Shown: in pieces, positions 11,121 to 19,567 of the stretch
Position numbering within the stretch: the first letter of the stretch is position 1
How the letters are laid out: the number at the start of each line of letters is the position of its first letter
Assembly (NCBI GenBank): GCA_907163375.1
Contig: CAJQUW010003176.1
Location: 558,001-622,000, forward strand
From: Prostheceraeus crozeri
Taxonomy: Eukaryota; Platyhelminthes; Polycladida; Euryleptidae
Direction: 5' to 3'
Length of the DNA stretch: 64,000 nucleotides
Notes under the pieces: model-generated
Seen by the model: the letters and a program-made list of their open reading frames with translations, nothing else
Databases searched by the model: none
What the model was told of the DNA's origin: nothing
Position numbers and translations under genes: made by a program

Positions 11121-12479
11121 TATATCAAAAGATAATTTAAATTTATTTTCACTAACTATTGATTCTTCATCATCATCATCAATTGATTCTTCATCATCAT
11201 CATAAATTGTTTCTTCAACATCATAAATTACACTTTTTGTTATAGGATGCCATTCCCTGATAGGAATATCTAATTCCAAATTATATTTATTATTTGATAA
11301 TAATATAATAGAGAAAAATATTGGTCTTTGATCTCTTTTGGAAAATTTAATAACACCACCATAATCTGATTCATTTTTAGTTTTTATTAAAGATGATAAA
11401 ATTTTTAATTGATTAGATGTAAATCCTAATTTAAATTTTGTAGACCCGACACATAGTTGTCTAACAGTATCTTCAACTATTCCATCATTATTATTTTCAA
11501 TTGTAAGAAAATGAAATTTAGATAAATTTTGATTATATGTAGTATTAATATCATGTTGAGATATAAATTTTTCTTCACTTAAATTTTTATAATTACTAAT
11601 ATTTTTATAATCTTTTTTACCATTTACACCTTTTTCAGATGTTTCAGAATCATCGTCTATGTTATCATCATCTATATTATTATCATTATTATTATTATAA
11701 GATTCTTTAAAATTATCATTATTGGATTCTTTAAAATTATTGTTATTTTTAAAATTATTATGATTATGATTATGGTCATTGTTAATAGTATAAGGTGTTG
11801 TCCACATATAAATTTTCTCTTGTTGAGCTAAACCATTTATATAAGATTTTAACAAATTAATATTTAAGTTTGAATATAATCCTATATAAGTATCATCATC
11901 ATATCTTTGCGGCATTTCTAATGTTTCTTGTTTATAAATTGTATCTCTATAATAAACTTGGCATAATAATTCTTCATTATGTTTTTTACTCTCTATGTGA
12001 ATGTTATATTGATTTTAATCGTCAACAAATAATCTTATTTTTTCTTTTGAGAAAGATTTTAATTTTTTAACTAATTCTCTAATATTGATATAATTAATAA
12101 TTTTATTTTCTATCCAATCAGTATTACTAATCGGCAAAACTGCTCTAATGAATCCGTAGACATTATTATGTCCTATTATAACCATATTTTCTTTATTTAA
12201 TTCTACATATGCAACATCATTATATTTACTTACAATCTCCATAAATTTAATAAATGGATCACCTGGAAATATACAATAGTTAGTTTCTGTAGAAGGTAAA
12301 CCTTTAGTCTGTTCTCTAAATATTTCGGCTTGTAATTCGAATAAAAGATTTACATCTATACATGGATTATTATTATTATTATTATCAAAACATTTATTAT
12401 CAAATCCCGTTGATCTCGTCGAATAAGAAGAACAGGATGAAACGGGCGAATATAATTTTTTTAAATTTGGATATTCCAT
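11109..12479 (-). pseudogene. Element 1 Asn/Asp-rich hypothetical protein with an in-frame stop
   Basis: ATG 12479 follows the element's typical T-run/A-run leader. The frame is open for 154 codons to TAA at 12015-12017. The same frame then continues without a start down to 11109 (the downstream part has its first ATG at 11915). A single nonsense change in a gene of about 456 codons explains both parts. The first part is mixed helix and strand. The middle is low-complexity Asn/His/Asp, and the end has acidic repeats (DDDEES). No family is recognised. It lies immediately upstream of the polymerase on the same strand and may be transcribed with it. Confidence 0.5.
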
Positions 12480-12525
12480 TTTTTTATTTTTATTAGAAAA
12501 AATTTTATTTTTTTATTGTTAAAAA

Positions 12526-13131
12526 ATGATGTTACCAAATGTTGGTGGAGGTGCATATATCCCGAATAATCGTGAATTAGAAATAGAGATAGAAAATTAT
12601 ATCATGAAAACTAGAGACGTTTTATCTGGTACATTGCATCTTTCTATTCTTCCGCAACAAAATACAGAGTTAACAAATAAACAATATGTTGATACACAAA
12701 TCAATGACTTAAAAGAAAAATATATAAACGATGTTTTGGTTCCACTGATGAATGAATTAAAGTTGCTAAAACTTAATGACAAATCATTAAACGAAAAATT
12801 ATTAAAACTTGATAAAAAGGATAGAGAGCTAGAAGCAGATATAGCAAAACTTTTTAAAAAGATTTCAGAACAATCAAAAATTTTAATATTACTTTCTATA
12901 AAGTTAAAATCTGCGGTAATTAAAAATAAACATCAGATAAAAATGTTAAAAGAACAATTAGAAGATGAAATAGAAAAACTACCTGAAAGAATTAAAAAAA
13001 ATTTAAAGCAGCTACAAACTACATTCCAAAAAAGTGTTGATGAATTGAGTTCTAAAATTACTCAACAAATGAAAAAGATGAATAGAATAATAAATGAAGT
13101 AAACTCACTTAATCAAAAAGTTGATAAATGA
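12526..13131 (+). CDS. Element 1 long coiled-coil protein
   Basis: A 201-residue protein starting at ATG 12526 after GTTAAAAA. A short Gly-rich N-terminus (NVGGGAYIPNN) precedes almost continuous heptads rich in Leu, Ile, Lys and Glu from residue 55 to the end. Such proteins in virus-like elements can be fibre shafts or scaffolds, but no family is recognised. It starts 46 bases from the divergent gene at 12479, giving a shared promoter region. Its stop overlaps the start of the next ORF (ATGA at 13128). Confidence 0.6.
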   Translation: MMLPNVGGGAYIPNNRELEIEIENYIMKTRDVLSGTLHLSILPQQNTELTNKQYVDTQINDLKEKYINDVLVPLMNELKLLKLNDKSLNEKLLKLDKKDRELEADIAKLFKKISEQSKILILLSIKLKSAVIKNKHQIKMLKEQLEDEIEKLPERIKKNLKQLQTTFQKSVDELSSKITQQMKKMNRIINEVNSLNQKVDK

Positions 13132-13415
13132 AAACTCTTAAACTCAATTTAGAAAATGAATTAAAGAAAAATTTACAAGAAAACTCTAAAGAAAATAAAG
13201 AACAGTTAGATTCTGTTAAAAGACAATTAGATGTTCTTAAAATTAAGTTAAATGCTCTTAAAACGGCATTGAAGATTAATCAGCAGAAAATGCAAGTTAA
13301 TAGAAAAGAAATTAAAGTACATCACACGCTGCTTGACGCAATACATAAAGTGCAACAGGCAATTAATAAAGTTATCTCGAAGTTGTTGTCCACTCACAAA
13401 CGTAAATCTTGTTAG
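13128..13415 (+). CDS. Second coiled-coil ORF, overlapping the previous one
   Basis: The 95 codons are again mainly Lys/Leu/Glu/Gln heptads, with a basic end (THKRKSC). The ATGA overlap with the previous ORF could mean coupled translation. Alternatively the two are one longer coiled coil split by a one-base indel, since heptad character continues across the junction. A GC-rich hairpin cluster begins right after the stop. Confidence 0.5.
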   Translation: MKTLKLNLENELKKNLQENSKENKEQLDSVKRQLDVLKIKLNALKTALKINQQKMQVNRKEIKVHHTLLDAIHKVQQAINKVISKLLSTHKRKSC

Positions 13416-13416
13416 A

Positions 13417-13468
13417 ACCTTGTCCAGAGGCTTTAGCCTATCGGACCTAAGGTCCTGAGGTTATTACC
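13417..13468. repeat. GC-rich double hairpin after the coiled-coil ORF
   Basis: GAGGCTTTAGCCT followed by GGACCTAAGGTCC. The TTAG and CTAA loops are complementary to one another, as in other copies. Confidence 0.75.
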
Positions 13469-13543
13469 TTATCATAAACGTAAATCTTAGCGCAAATATT
13501 AACGTAAATATTTTTTCCCAAAAGTCAAATTTAATCCTAAAAA

Positions 13544-13903
13544 ATGCCTATAATTTATAAACACAATCTTAAACATTTTGCTTCAAATCAAAAAATTGCT
13601 CATGAACCATCTATGAAATCTGTTTACCATTATGACAGTGTAGAAACAATTCAACAAGAAGGGGCTGGTATCTTTTCTGGTATTGGAAGTATCGTTAACT
13701 TAATTAAAAATAATAAAGATTTGATTACATCTGCCAAAGGAGCAGCTGCTATAGGTAGTACAGCTAGTGCAATATCAAATGCTGTTAAGTCTCAAAACGA
13801 ATTAAAACAATTAGAAACTATTCGTAAACTTAGGAATGATTCTGAAGAACTAAAAAATTTAAAAAACTTTCAGAGGGAACAAAAAACAAAATTGCTAACT
13901 TAG
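13544..13903 (+). CDS. Small amphipathic minor capsid-like protein, C-terminus disturbed
   Basis: 119 residues from ATG 13544 (leader CCTAAAAA). The centre, GAGIFSGIGSIVNLI followed by an Ala/Gly-rich helix, resembles the membrane-active or capsid-cementing small proteins of Polintons and adenoviruses. The end is charged and helical. Beyond the stop, another frame encodes a basic tail ending GNGLAKF near 14020, and a hairpin cluster (13915-13975) lies between. An insertion of the hairpin unit probably cut off the original C-terminus. The gene is followed by the major capsid gene. Confidence 0.55.
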   Translation: MPIIYKHNLKHFASNQKIAHEPSMKSVYHYDSVETIQQEGAGIFSGIGSIVNLIKNNKDLITSAKGAAAIGSTASAISNAVKSQNELKQLETIRKLRNDSEELKNLKNFQREQKTKLLT

Positions 13904-13907
13904 CTGT

Positions 13908-13976
13908 GGGGGAAACCTTGAGGAGCGGAGCTCCGTCTGATAGTAAACATAAGAAGAAATCAGGCGTAGCCATAAA
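13908..13976. repeat. GC-rich hairpin cluster
   Basis: It contains GGAGCGGAGCTCC and, further on, AGGCGTAGCCATA, which recurs near 17654. Confidence 0.65.
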
Positions 13977-14105
13977 ACGTTCAATTGAAGAAATAAGAGG
14001 TAATGGTCTAGCAAAATTCTAAAATTATATATTAGTAAAATTTTTTTTAGTAAAATGTTTTAGTAATTTTTTTAGTAAAATTTTTCTGTGTATGAGAAAA
14101 ACAAA

Positions 14106-14128
14106 AAAGTCAAATTATTTTTTTAAAA
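14106..14128 (+). promoter_or_regulatory. AT-rich start-proximal motif of the capsid gene
   Basis: A run of T then TTTAAAAATG directly at the start. Near-identical layouts lie at 15715-15730 and 16265-16283. Poxvirus-type late promoters also abut the start codon as TAAATG; similarity in kind only. Confidence 0.45.
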
Positions 14129-15463
14129 ATGTCTTCGCTTATCGAAAATAAATTTAGATTAGACGATCCTCCGTTCGTCAGTTATAATCAAAAAAAGAAT
14201 GACTATATAAGAATTGCTATGAATCCCGGATCTTCCAGTAGAGTAAATACTGGAGGTGATTTAATTTTTGAACTTGATAATCAGCAAAGTTATTTATATT
14301 TACCTGGTTCCTTTTTACACTGTGAATATTCTTTATATAGTGATGCTAATTTTACAACACCATTACCAGATACCGATAATATTGCATTAGAGAATAATTT
14401 TTTTCCAAGATTATTTACACAAATGCGTTTAGATGTTGCAACTCAAAATATAGAAACAATAAGTGATTCTCCAGGTGTAATTGATACAATGCTTAGATTT
14501 GTAACAATTGGTGAAAATAATAAAAAGTACGAAATCGAAGGTTGGTTTCCTGATACTAATGATGGTATAATTATAGATGATTTAACTCACGCTGGAACAG
14601 ATGCAGCAGGAATTGCGAAAGATGTAGAAAATATTGCAAATCATTTAAATAAAACAAATAATGATGCATATAAAGAAAGACGTGAATTTAACAAGAAAAG
14701 TAAACAGACAGTAAATTGGTCATTGTCTCCATTATTCGGATATTTAGATTATGACAAAATATCATATCAATTAAAATTTAAGTTAATAATTCATCGTACA
14801 GCAAATAATGAATTAATCTTTTTTGGTAAGACTGGAAAAAAAGCATATTTAAAAATTGATAGACTTGAATGGTGGATTAAGCATATTACTCCTAGTTTAG
14901 AGGTTGAAACAGCTATTGCAAAAAGATTAAATACTAACCAACCAATTCCAGTAAATTTTCTAAAGCATACTGCGAGTTCTGTCACTTTTTCCGAACAAAG
15001 ATTTAACTGGCATTTTACTAGAACTTCGAATACTCCAAGATATTTATTACTAACTTTTCAAAGAAATAATTCTCCAAGTTTTGATAAGAACAACAATCTT
15101 TTTCATATTAATACAATTCGAAGTTTACAAGTTTCATTAAATCAAACCCGATATCCAATTGATCCATTAAGATTCGATGATACCAATAATCAATTTATGG
15201 AAGGATATGATTCTTATAGAAATCTTTGTATAGAATTTGGAGTTGAACCACAATTAACTCCTGGTGATTGGAAACATTTATATCCTGTTTTCTGTTTCGA
15301 TTTAAGTGCACAATCTGAAGATATTATCAAGACTGGTTGTGATGTAACAATTAATATTGAAAAAAAAGATTCCACAACTTCATTGATGGCTTATGGTTTA
15401 TTGCTAGAAGATGTAAAATATTCTATTGAAATTCTTAATGGAAAGATGGCTAGGATAGGTTAG
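14129..15463 (+). CDS. Major capsid protein (hexon-like double jelly-roll), intact
   Basis: A 444-residue ORF with an uninterrupted frame from ATG 14129 to TAG. It lies where Polintons carry the capsid gene, between small capsid proteins. It is strand-rich, with features expected of jelly-roll capsid proteins of virus-like elements: an early FELDNQQSYLYLPGSFLHC strand pair, FFPRLFTQMRLDV, and a late FMEGYDSYRNLC motif. The C-terminus (VKYSIEILNG) is typical of a final strand. It is the shell-forming protein of the predicted virion. It shows no obvious sequence similarity to the capsid protein of element 2, so the two elements represent different capsid lineages. Assignment rests on size, context and strand pattern, not on a database search. 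Confidence 0.7.
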   Translation: MSSLIENKFRLDDPPFVSYNQKKNDYIRIAMNPGSSSRVNTGGDLIFELDNQQSYLYLPGSFLHCEYSLYSDANFTTPLPDTDNIALENNFFPRLFTQMRLDVATQNIETISDSPGVIDTMLRFVTIGENNKKYEIEGWFPDTNDGIIIDDLTHAGTDAAGIAKDVENIANHLNKTNNDAYKERREFNKKSKQTVNWSLSPLFGYLDYDKISYQLKFKLIIHRTANNELIFFGKTGKKAYLKIDRLEWWIKHITPSLEVETAIAKRLNTNQPIPVNFLKHTASSVTFSEQRFNWHFTRTSNTPRYLLLTFQRNNSPSFDKNNNLFHINTIRSLQVSLNQTRYPIDPLRFDDTNNQFMEGYDSYRNLCIEFGVEPQLTPGDWKHLYPVFCFDLSAQSEDIIKTGCDVTINIEKKDSTTSLMAYGLLLEDVKYSIEILNGKMARIG

Positions 15464-15513
15464 TGACCTGAGGACCTTTGGTCCGATCGGCTGAAGCCTC
15501 GAGGAGCTTCCGA
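15464..15513. repeat. GC-rich hairpin cluster after the capsid gene
   Basis: GGACCTTTGGTCC, GGCTGAAGCC and CTCGAGGAG form three adjacent hairpins starting at the capsid stop codon. They may act as a terminator; that is inferred. Confidence 0.7.
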
Positions 15514-15532
15514 TAAGTTAATTAAAATTTTT

Positions 15533-15720
15533 GATAACTTAAAATTTTAACAACTAGAATAGATTAAAAATTTTTGTTAACTTAAAATTTTTTCATAACT
15601 AGAATAGATTAAAAATTCTTAACTTAAAAATTTTTCGTTACTAGAATAGATTTAAAATTTTTGGTAACTTAAAAATTTTTCGTAACTAGAATAGATTTAA
15701 AATTCCTAACTTAAATTTTT
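15533..15720. repeat. AT-rich tandem repeat, about four copies
   Basis: A unit of about 45-53 bases with AACTAGAATAGATT and TTAAAATTTTT is repeated between the capsid gene and the next gene. It could be a promoter array or slippage DNA. Confidence 0.7.
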
Positions 15721-15730
15721 TTTATTAAAA

Positions 15731-16213
15731 ATGTCGCAAGCGAAAAGTAATAATAATAAAACTGTTTAATTAAAATTACGTAATATTGTTGACAAAAATA
15801 CACGTAAAACTATTACGATTAACAAAAAAAAGTATTACATAAGTAAACCAATGATAGAGAATATTCAATTACAAGAAGAAAAGAATGGCGGGATTTTTCC
15901 ATTAATTCCTCTAATAATAGGTGGCATAGCAGCAGCAGGAAGTGTTGCAGGTGGGACAGCTGGTATTGTCCAAGCAGTAAATAAAAATAAATCAGAGAAG
16001 GCAGCATTAGAAGAACAAAAACGTCATAATAGAGAGTTAGAGAGAGTTGCTAAGGGAGAAGGAGTAGTACATAATTTTATTAGTAAATTAAAATTAGTTG
16101 ATGAATGAAAACGAGTTCTTAAAAATATTCTCCACAATGTTGATGATTTAATTGAAATTAAAGAAACTAAAGATGGTTCTGGAATATATCTAAGTCGTAG
16201 TATGATTCGGTAA
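15731..16213 (+). pseudogene. Small Gly/Ala-rich membrane-active capsid protein, two in-frame stops
   Basis: One frame from ATG 15731 to TAA 16211-16213 (160 codons) is interrupted by TAA at 15767-15769 and TGA at 16106-16108. The central segment, GGIFPLIPLIIGG followed by Ala/Gly repeats, resembles the hydrophobic segment of the small Polinton protein with GGFLPLLAPII found at 29268 in element 2. The pX/pVI-like proteins of adenovirus-type virions play comparable roles in core packing or membrane disruption. The N-terminus is basic and the C-terminus ends SGIYLSRSMIR. A hairpin cluster follows the last stop. Confidence 0.6.
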
Positions 16214-16242
16214 TAACCTCAGGACCTTTGGTCTATAAGGTA
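16214..16242. repeat. GC-rich hairpin cluster
   Basis: AACCTCAGGACCTTTGGTC, closely similar to the cluster at the capsid stop codon. Confidence 0.65.
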
Positions 16243-16283
16243 AAACATTTATTTTATCTTTAAAAATTTTTTTATCTTTAAAA

Positions 16284-16745
16284 ATGAATTCTACAAATTC
16301 CGAAAATTTCATTAAATTAAAAATTTCTAATTTAGAGTTATTAAATTATCTATTAAACAAAAATAAAAACTCAAATTGTAAAATTTATGAAGGTAACGAC
16401 ATACAAAAAACATTAGAAAACTTTCCTGGATTTATTTGGAGTAAATATTCGAAAGGAAAACATCTTCCTGGTCATTCATATACCGGTCCAGGAACTCGAT
16501 TAGATATAAGACTAGATGAGAATAATAATCCGAAACCAGGTGAAGAACCAATAAATAGAGTAGATGCCGCAGCTTACAGGCATGATTTAGCTTATCGAAA
16601 TCATGATCTAAGTTTTCGACATGCAGCTGATAAGAAGATGATTCAAGAATTAGATAGTATTCAAAATCCTACATTTAGAGAAAAAATTGAAAGAATGTTT
16701 GTTAAGAAAGCTTTACAAGCTAAAATATTATTCGTCAGGGTTTAA
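16284..16745 (+). CDS. Parvovirus-type phospholipase A2 domain protein
   Basis: A 153-residue protein with the two signatures of the PLA2 fold used by parvovirus capsids to escape endosomes: the Ca-binding loop YTGPG (residues 66-70) and the catalytic HD pair in AAYRHDLAYRNH (His100, Asp101). The spacing and the VDAAA lead-in are typical. The N-terminal 60 residues are Asn/Lys-rich and of unknown role. Inferred role: lipid hydrolysis during cell entry of the virion. It starts at ATG 16284 directly after the element's leader motif. The catalytic residues are intact. The last codons overlap the start of the open integrase frame. Confidence 0.85.
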   Translation: MNSTNSENFIKLKISNLELLNYLLNKNKNSNCKIYEGNDIQKTLENFPGFIWSKYSKGKHLPGHSYTGPGTRLDIRLDENNNPKPGEEPINRVDAAAYRHDLAYRNHDLSFRHAADKKMIQELDSIQNPTFREKIERMFVKKALQAKILFVRV

Positions 16746-17593
16746 ATGAAACGACAGCAAAGCTGTCTGAGAGCAATGCTCGAACCTACGCCTCCGAAAT
16801 TCATAAGGAATACAGAAAGCCGAAATATTTATTGAAAGTAAAAGTATTTAATAAAGATGATATTTGGAATGCTGATCTTATTCATATGCCGAATGAAAAA
16901 GATTATAAATACGCATTGACCGTTATAGATTTATATACACGATATGCTTGGGTAAAGCCTTTAAAAAATAAAAGTGGTCTATCAGTTAAATATGCGTTTG
17001 AAGAAATCTTTAAAGAAAGTAATAGAAAGCCAAGGAAATTGTTTGTTGATAAAGGATCGGAATTTTATAACCGAAACGTTCAGCCACTATTTGAAACTGT
17101 TTATTCAACTGAAAATGCAGGGAAGGCCGTAGTGATAGAAAGATTCAATAGACCATTAAAAAATAAATTATTCAAGAAATTTACTGAGCAAAGAAATCAG
17201 AAATGGTTGAAGATATTACCAGGAGTTGTAGAAGAGTACAATAATAAAGTTCATTCCGGTATTGAAGAAACTCCAAAGAATGCTTCTGACGACCCTGATT
17301 TGATAAGAGAAAAAATATTCGAGAATAATTATTCGAACGAAAATAATAATTTGAATGAGAGTAATCCGAATTTGCAGAAACTTAAGCCGAAATTTAAAAT
17401 TGGAGATAGAGTTAGAATATTTAAGTATAAGAATAAATTTGAAAAAGGCTTCGTCGGTTACTGGACTAAAGAAATATTTGAAGTTTGTAAAATAAACCAA
17501 ACTTATCCGATTACTTATGAAATCAAAGATTTAGATAATGAAGATATCAGAGGCCGTTTTTATCAAAATGAATTACAACGAACTGATTTTTAA
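16736..17593 (+). pseudogene. Retroviral-type integrase (rve), start lost
   Basis: It would insert element DNA and make 6-bp target duplications. The frame is open from about 16736 with no ATG and overlaps the PLA2 end, so a start was lost or a frameshift occurred. Counting from TTG 16832, the catalytic triad is Asp15 (WNADLIH), Asp73 (FVDKGSEF) and Glu103 (VIERFNR). Only 29 residues lie between the last two, about four to six fewer than usual, so a short deletion may have inactivated it. A C-terminal SH3-like domain follows (FKIGDRVRI, ending FYQNELQR). Unlike the element 2 integrase there is no chromodomain. A hairpin cluster lies at 16750-16800, inside the N-terminal coding region. Confidence 0.85.
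16750..16800. repeat. GC-rich hairpin cluster at the PLA2/integrase junction
   Basis: GACAGCAAAGCTGTC and GAGCAATGCTC, two perfect hairpins followed by ACCTACG. Confidence 0.7.
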
Positions 17594-17620
17594 TTATCAT
17601 TATTATTATTATTATTATTG

Positions 17621-17682
17621 GAACTAACGTTTCGGGAATCAAATTCCCTTGTTAGGCGTAGCCATAGAACCTACGGTTCGTT
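17621..17682. repeat. GC-rich hairpin cluster between integrase and protease genes
   Basis: GGGAATCAAATTCCC, then GGCGTAGCC and ACCTACGGT. Here the loops are GTA/TAC, while other copies have GAA/TTC. Confidence 0.75.
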
Positions 17683-18161
17683 CAATTCTAACATAATATC
17701 AAGAAATGGCACTCCTTTTTGTAATTTAAATAAAACATAAAAACATAATTGACCACAATAAGTAGTTCCCGGTTTTTGAATTTGAAATGTATTATAAATT
17801 CCATTGCCAAGTAATTTTTTGACTTCGTTTGTAGGTGGAAGTCCATAAGAGTCGAACCAATAGTTCTCAGCCTCTGGGCGGTCGAAATAGTAATTATCTC
17901 GATTTTTATTAAAGATACCTGCAGACCAATGTATTCCTTTTTCATCTGACGTATGAAGATTTGTTCTGAAATTTATAGTTATTGATGTAACTTTGTTCCG
18001 GGAACTGAAGGTTCCTGTTGGCTAATTTTTTAGGAATTGTAATTCGCCTCTCATTAGAACATGAAAATTCTTTATTCCCAATTGATTTGCGATTTTCTTT
18101 AAATCGAAATTCGTTGTTGTTTGTGTTCCATATAATTTCAAAAACTCATTTATGTTGCTCA
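17671..18161 (-). pseudogene. Adenovirus-type cysteine protease (adenain-like), frameshift and stop
   Basis: A capsid maturation protease. The minus-strand start ATG is at 18159-18161. An early frameshift lies near 18115 in a CAA run, and a TAG at 18022-18024 falls within a hairpin insertion. After it the same frame continues to TAG 17671-17673. Catalytic motifs are visible: His in KGIHWSAG, Asp in YWFDSYG, and Gln/Cys in YCGQLCFY, with a typical nucleophile helix. Length is about 160 residues, somewhat short for the family but normal for Polintons. It faces the integrase, the last gene before the right end. Confidence 0.8.
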
Positions 18162-18198
18162 TTTTATAATAAAAAAATTTCTTAAGGGACCCCTAGAA

Positions 18199-18316
18199 GT
18201 CAGAAGGGAGGGGGTATTGATTTGAAACTGTTCCACAATGATGACTTTTCTTACTACTTAGTCAGAAGGGGGTATTGATTTAAAACTGTTCTCTAATGAT
18301 GACTTTCCTTACTACT
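18199..18316. repeat. Tandem repeat marking the right end of element 1
   Basis: Two copies (about 62 and 58 bases) of a unit starting GTCAGAAGGG and ending TTACTACT lie at 18199-18260 and 18261-18316. ACTACT at the end mirrors AGTAGT, the terminus of element 2. If this is the true end, the six bases after it, TATTCG, should be the target duplication and should also flank the left end outside this window. Confidence 0.5.
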
Positions 18317-19074
18317 TATTCGATTTTGAAATGATTTAATTTAATCTAAATTAAAACGTTACATTGTTACATTTTATTTTTATGAACTCTCATTAAGAGG
18401 ATATTGTTTGTTTTATCTGTATTAAGACAATGGCAACATCTGTTACCACATTTCTCAAACCGCATGATTGTTTTAGGGATCATACGGGTTGTGCATTCAT
18501 AACATGGCGTTAATAGCATAAAAGCAATCTATTAATTCATTCTCTGCTTTGAGGGAATATTCTGTTGTTATAGCAAGCATTCAATACAATATCGCAGTAT
18601 CGATAGTCGAGACCGACTGTCGAACCAAAACCGCAACTTTTCTGGTTTTTGTCGGTAGTTTGGTTTTGGATCTGGCTCGCGTTATGGCCGATGAAATGAT
18701 TTACAATGCGGTGCAATTTCCTCATTGTCATTCAAGTACATTTAATCATACGCGTCATGTCATACCCGTATGTTGTCAAGCAAACTTCATGCACCTACAA
18801 TGCCGCTTTGCTTAGATCACCATTCATAATTTTCACTTACTATTTAAACACGCACAATTCATAAAACGTGACACATTACAATCTTAGTTTAAATCTTATC
18901 ATCACAATGGTTGGATCTACTGAAAGATCTGTTCGATTGGAGACAAAGCGGAGAAGAATTCAGAAGTTAACAAGGGAAATCATACATCTGCAAGCACAAA
19001 GTAAAATATTCTTACACTTGGATATGAGAAGAATTTTTGAATACATCGGAGACCCGCACATCAATTATAGGACA
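18317..19074. other. Non-genic stretch right of element 1
   Basis: No convincing gene. A short plus-strand ORF starting at ATG 18907 (about 56 codons, basic, helical, MVGSTERSV) follows a TATTTAAA box at 18840 and could be a remnant of a Polinton gene tied to the orphan terminal repeat to the right. Evidence is weak. Confidence 0.3.
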
Positions 19075-19345
19075 TGATTTAAGAGAGAGAAAAAATTGTA
19101 ATTCTCAAATTTGAAATTCTCAACTTTTATGATTTTCGGTGTCCTGGAACGGTCATGATTTACAAGGTAAAAATTGTAATTCTCAAATTTGAAATTCTCA
19201 ACTTTTATGATTTTCGGTGTCCTGGAACGGTCATGATTTAAGCGAGAAAATTGTAATTCACAAATTTTGAGATTCTTAACTTTTATGATTTTCGGTGTCC
19301 TGGAACGGTCATGATTTAAGCGAGAAAATTGTAATTCTCAAATTT
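19075..19345. repeat. 78-bp tandem repeat, about 3.3 copies
   Basis: The phrase GTCCTGGAACGGTCATGATT recurs at 19141, 19219 and 19297, exactly 78 bases apart. A final partial phrase lies at 19579, where the orphan Polinton repeat begins. Confidence 0.9.
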
Positions 19346-19567
19346 GAGATTTTGAAAAATTTGAAAATTGGGTATTTTTAAAAACGGTTTTTTTTCTTCA
19401 TAACCTGAAAAATGACCAAAAAATTCATGAATTTATGTCGTTTTTAAAAATACCATTTTTTGAAAAATCGGTATCTTTAAAAACGACTAAATTCATGAAT
19501 TTAGGTCTTAAAACCTGAAAAAGGGTCTAAATTCATGAATTTATGACGTTTTTAAAGATACTATTTT
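19346..19567. repeat. AT-rich palindromic repeats
   Basis: Several copies of the palindrome AAATTCATGAATTTA with TTTTTAAAAACG segments in both orientations. No gene. Confidence 0.6.

Larger units (their letters stand above)
1..18316. mobile_element. Polinton/Maverick (adintovirus-like) element 1, left end outside window
   Basis: An AT-rich block carrying the Polinton hallmark set: protein-primed PolB, retroviral-type integrase, packaging ATPase, adenain-like protease, major capsid and penton-like proteins. Base composition changes sharply near 18.2 kb. The right end is placed at 18316 because the sequence there ends in ACTACT, the mirror of the AGTAGT start of element 2, and because a 58-bp tandem repeat in this zone ends twice in TTACTACT. 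The left end, and so the target duplication, lies outside the window. Most genes have one or more frameshifts or stops while the capsid ORF is intact, which suggests a fairly recent, decaying endogenous copy. A piggyBac insertion occupies 62-3276. Confidence 0.85.

Noticed and set aside
11109..16213. Possible stop-codon reassignment in element 1 (in-frame TAA, TGA, TAG)
   Set aside because: All three stop types occur and frameshifts are common as well, while the capsid gene has none internally; ordinary decay explains this better.
13417..18024. CRISPR-like array or tRNA genes in the hairpin clusters
   Set aside because: Spacing is irregular, units are palindromic and no cloverleaf or uniform spacers are seen.
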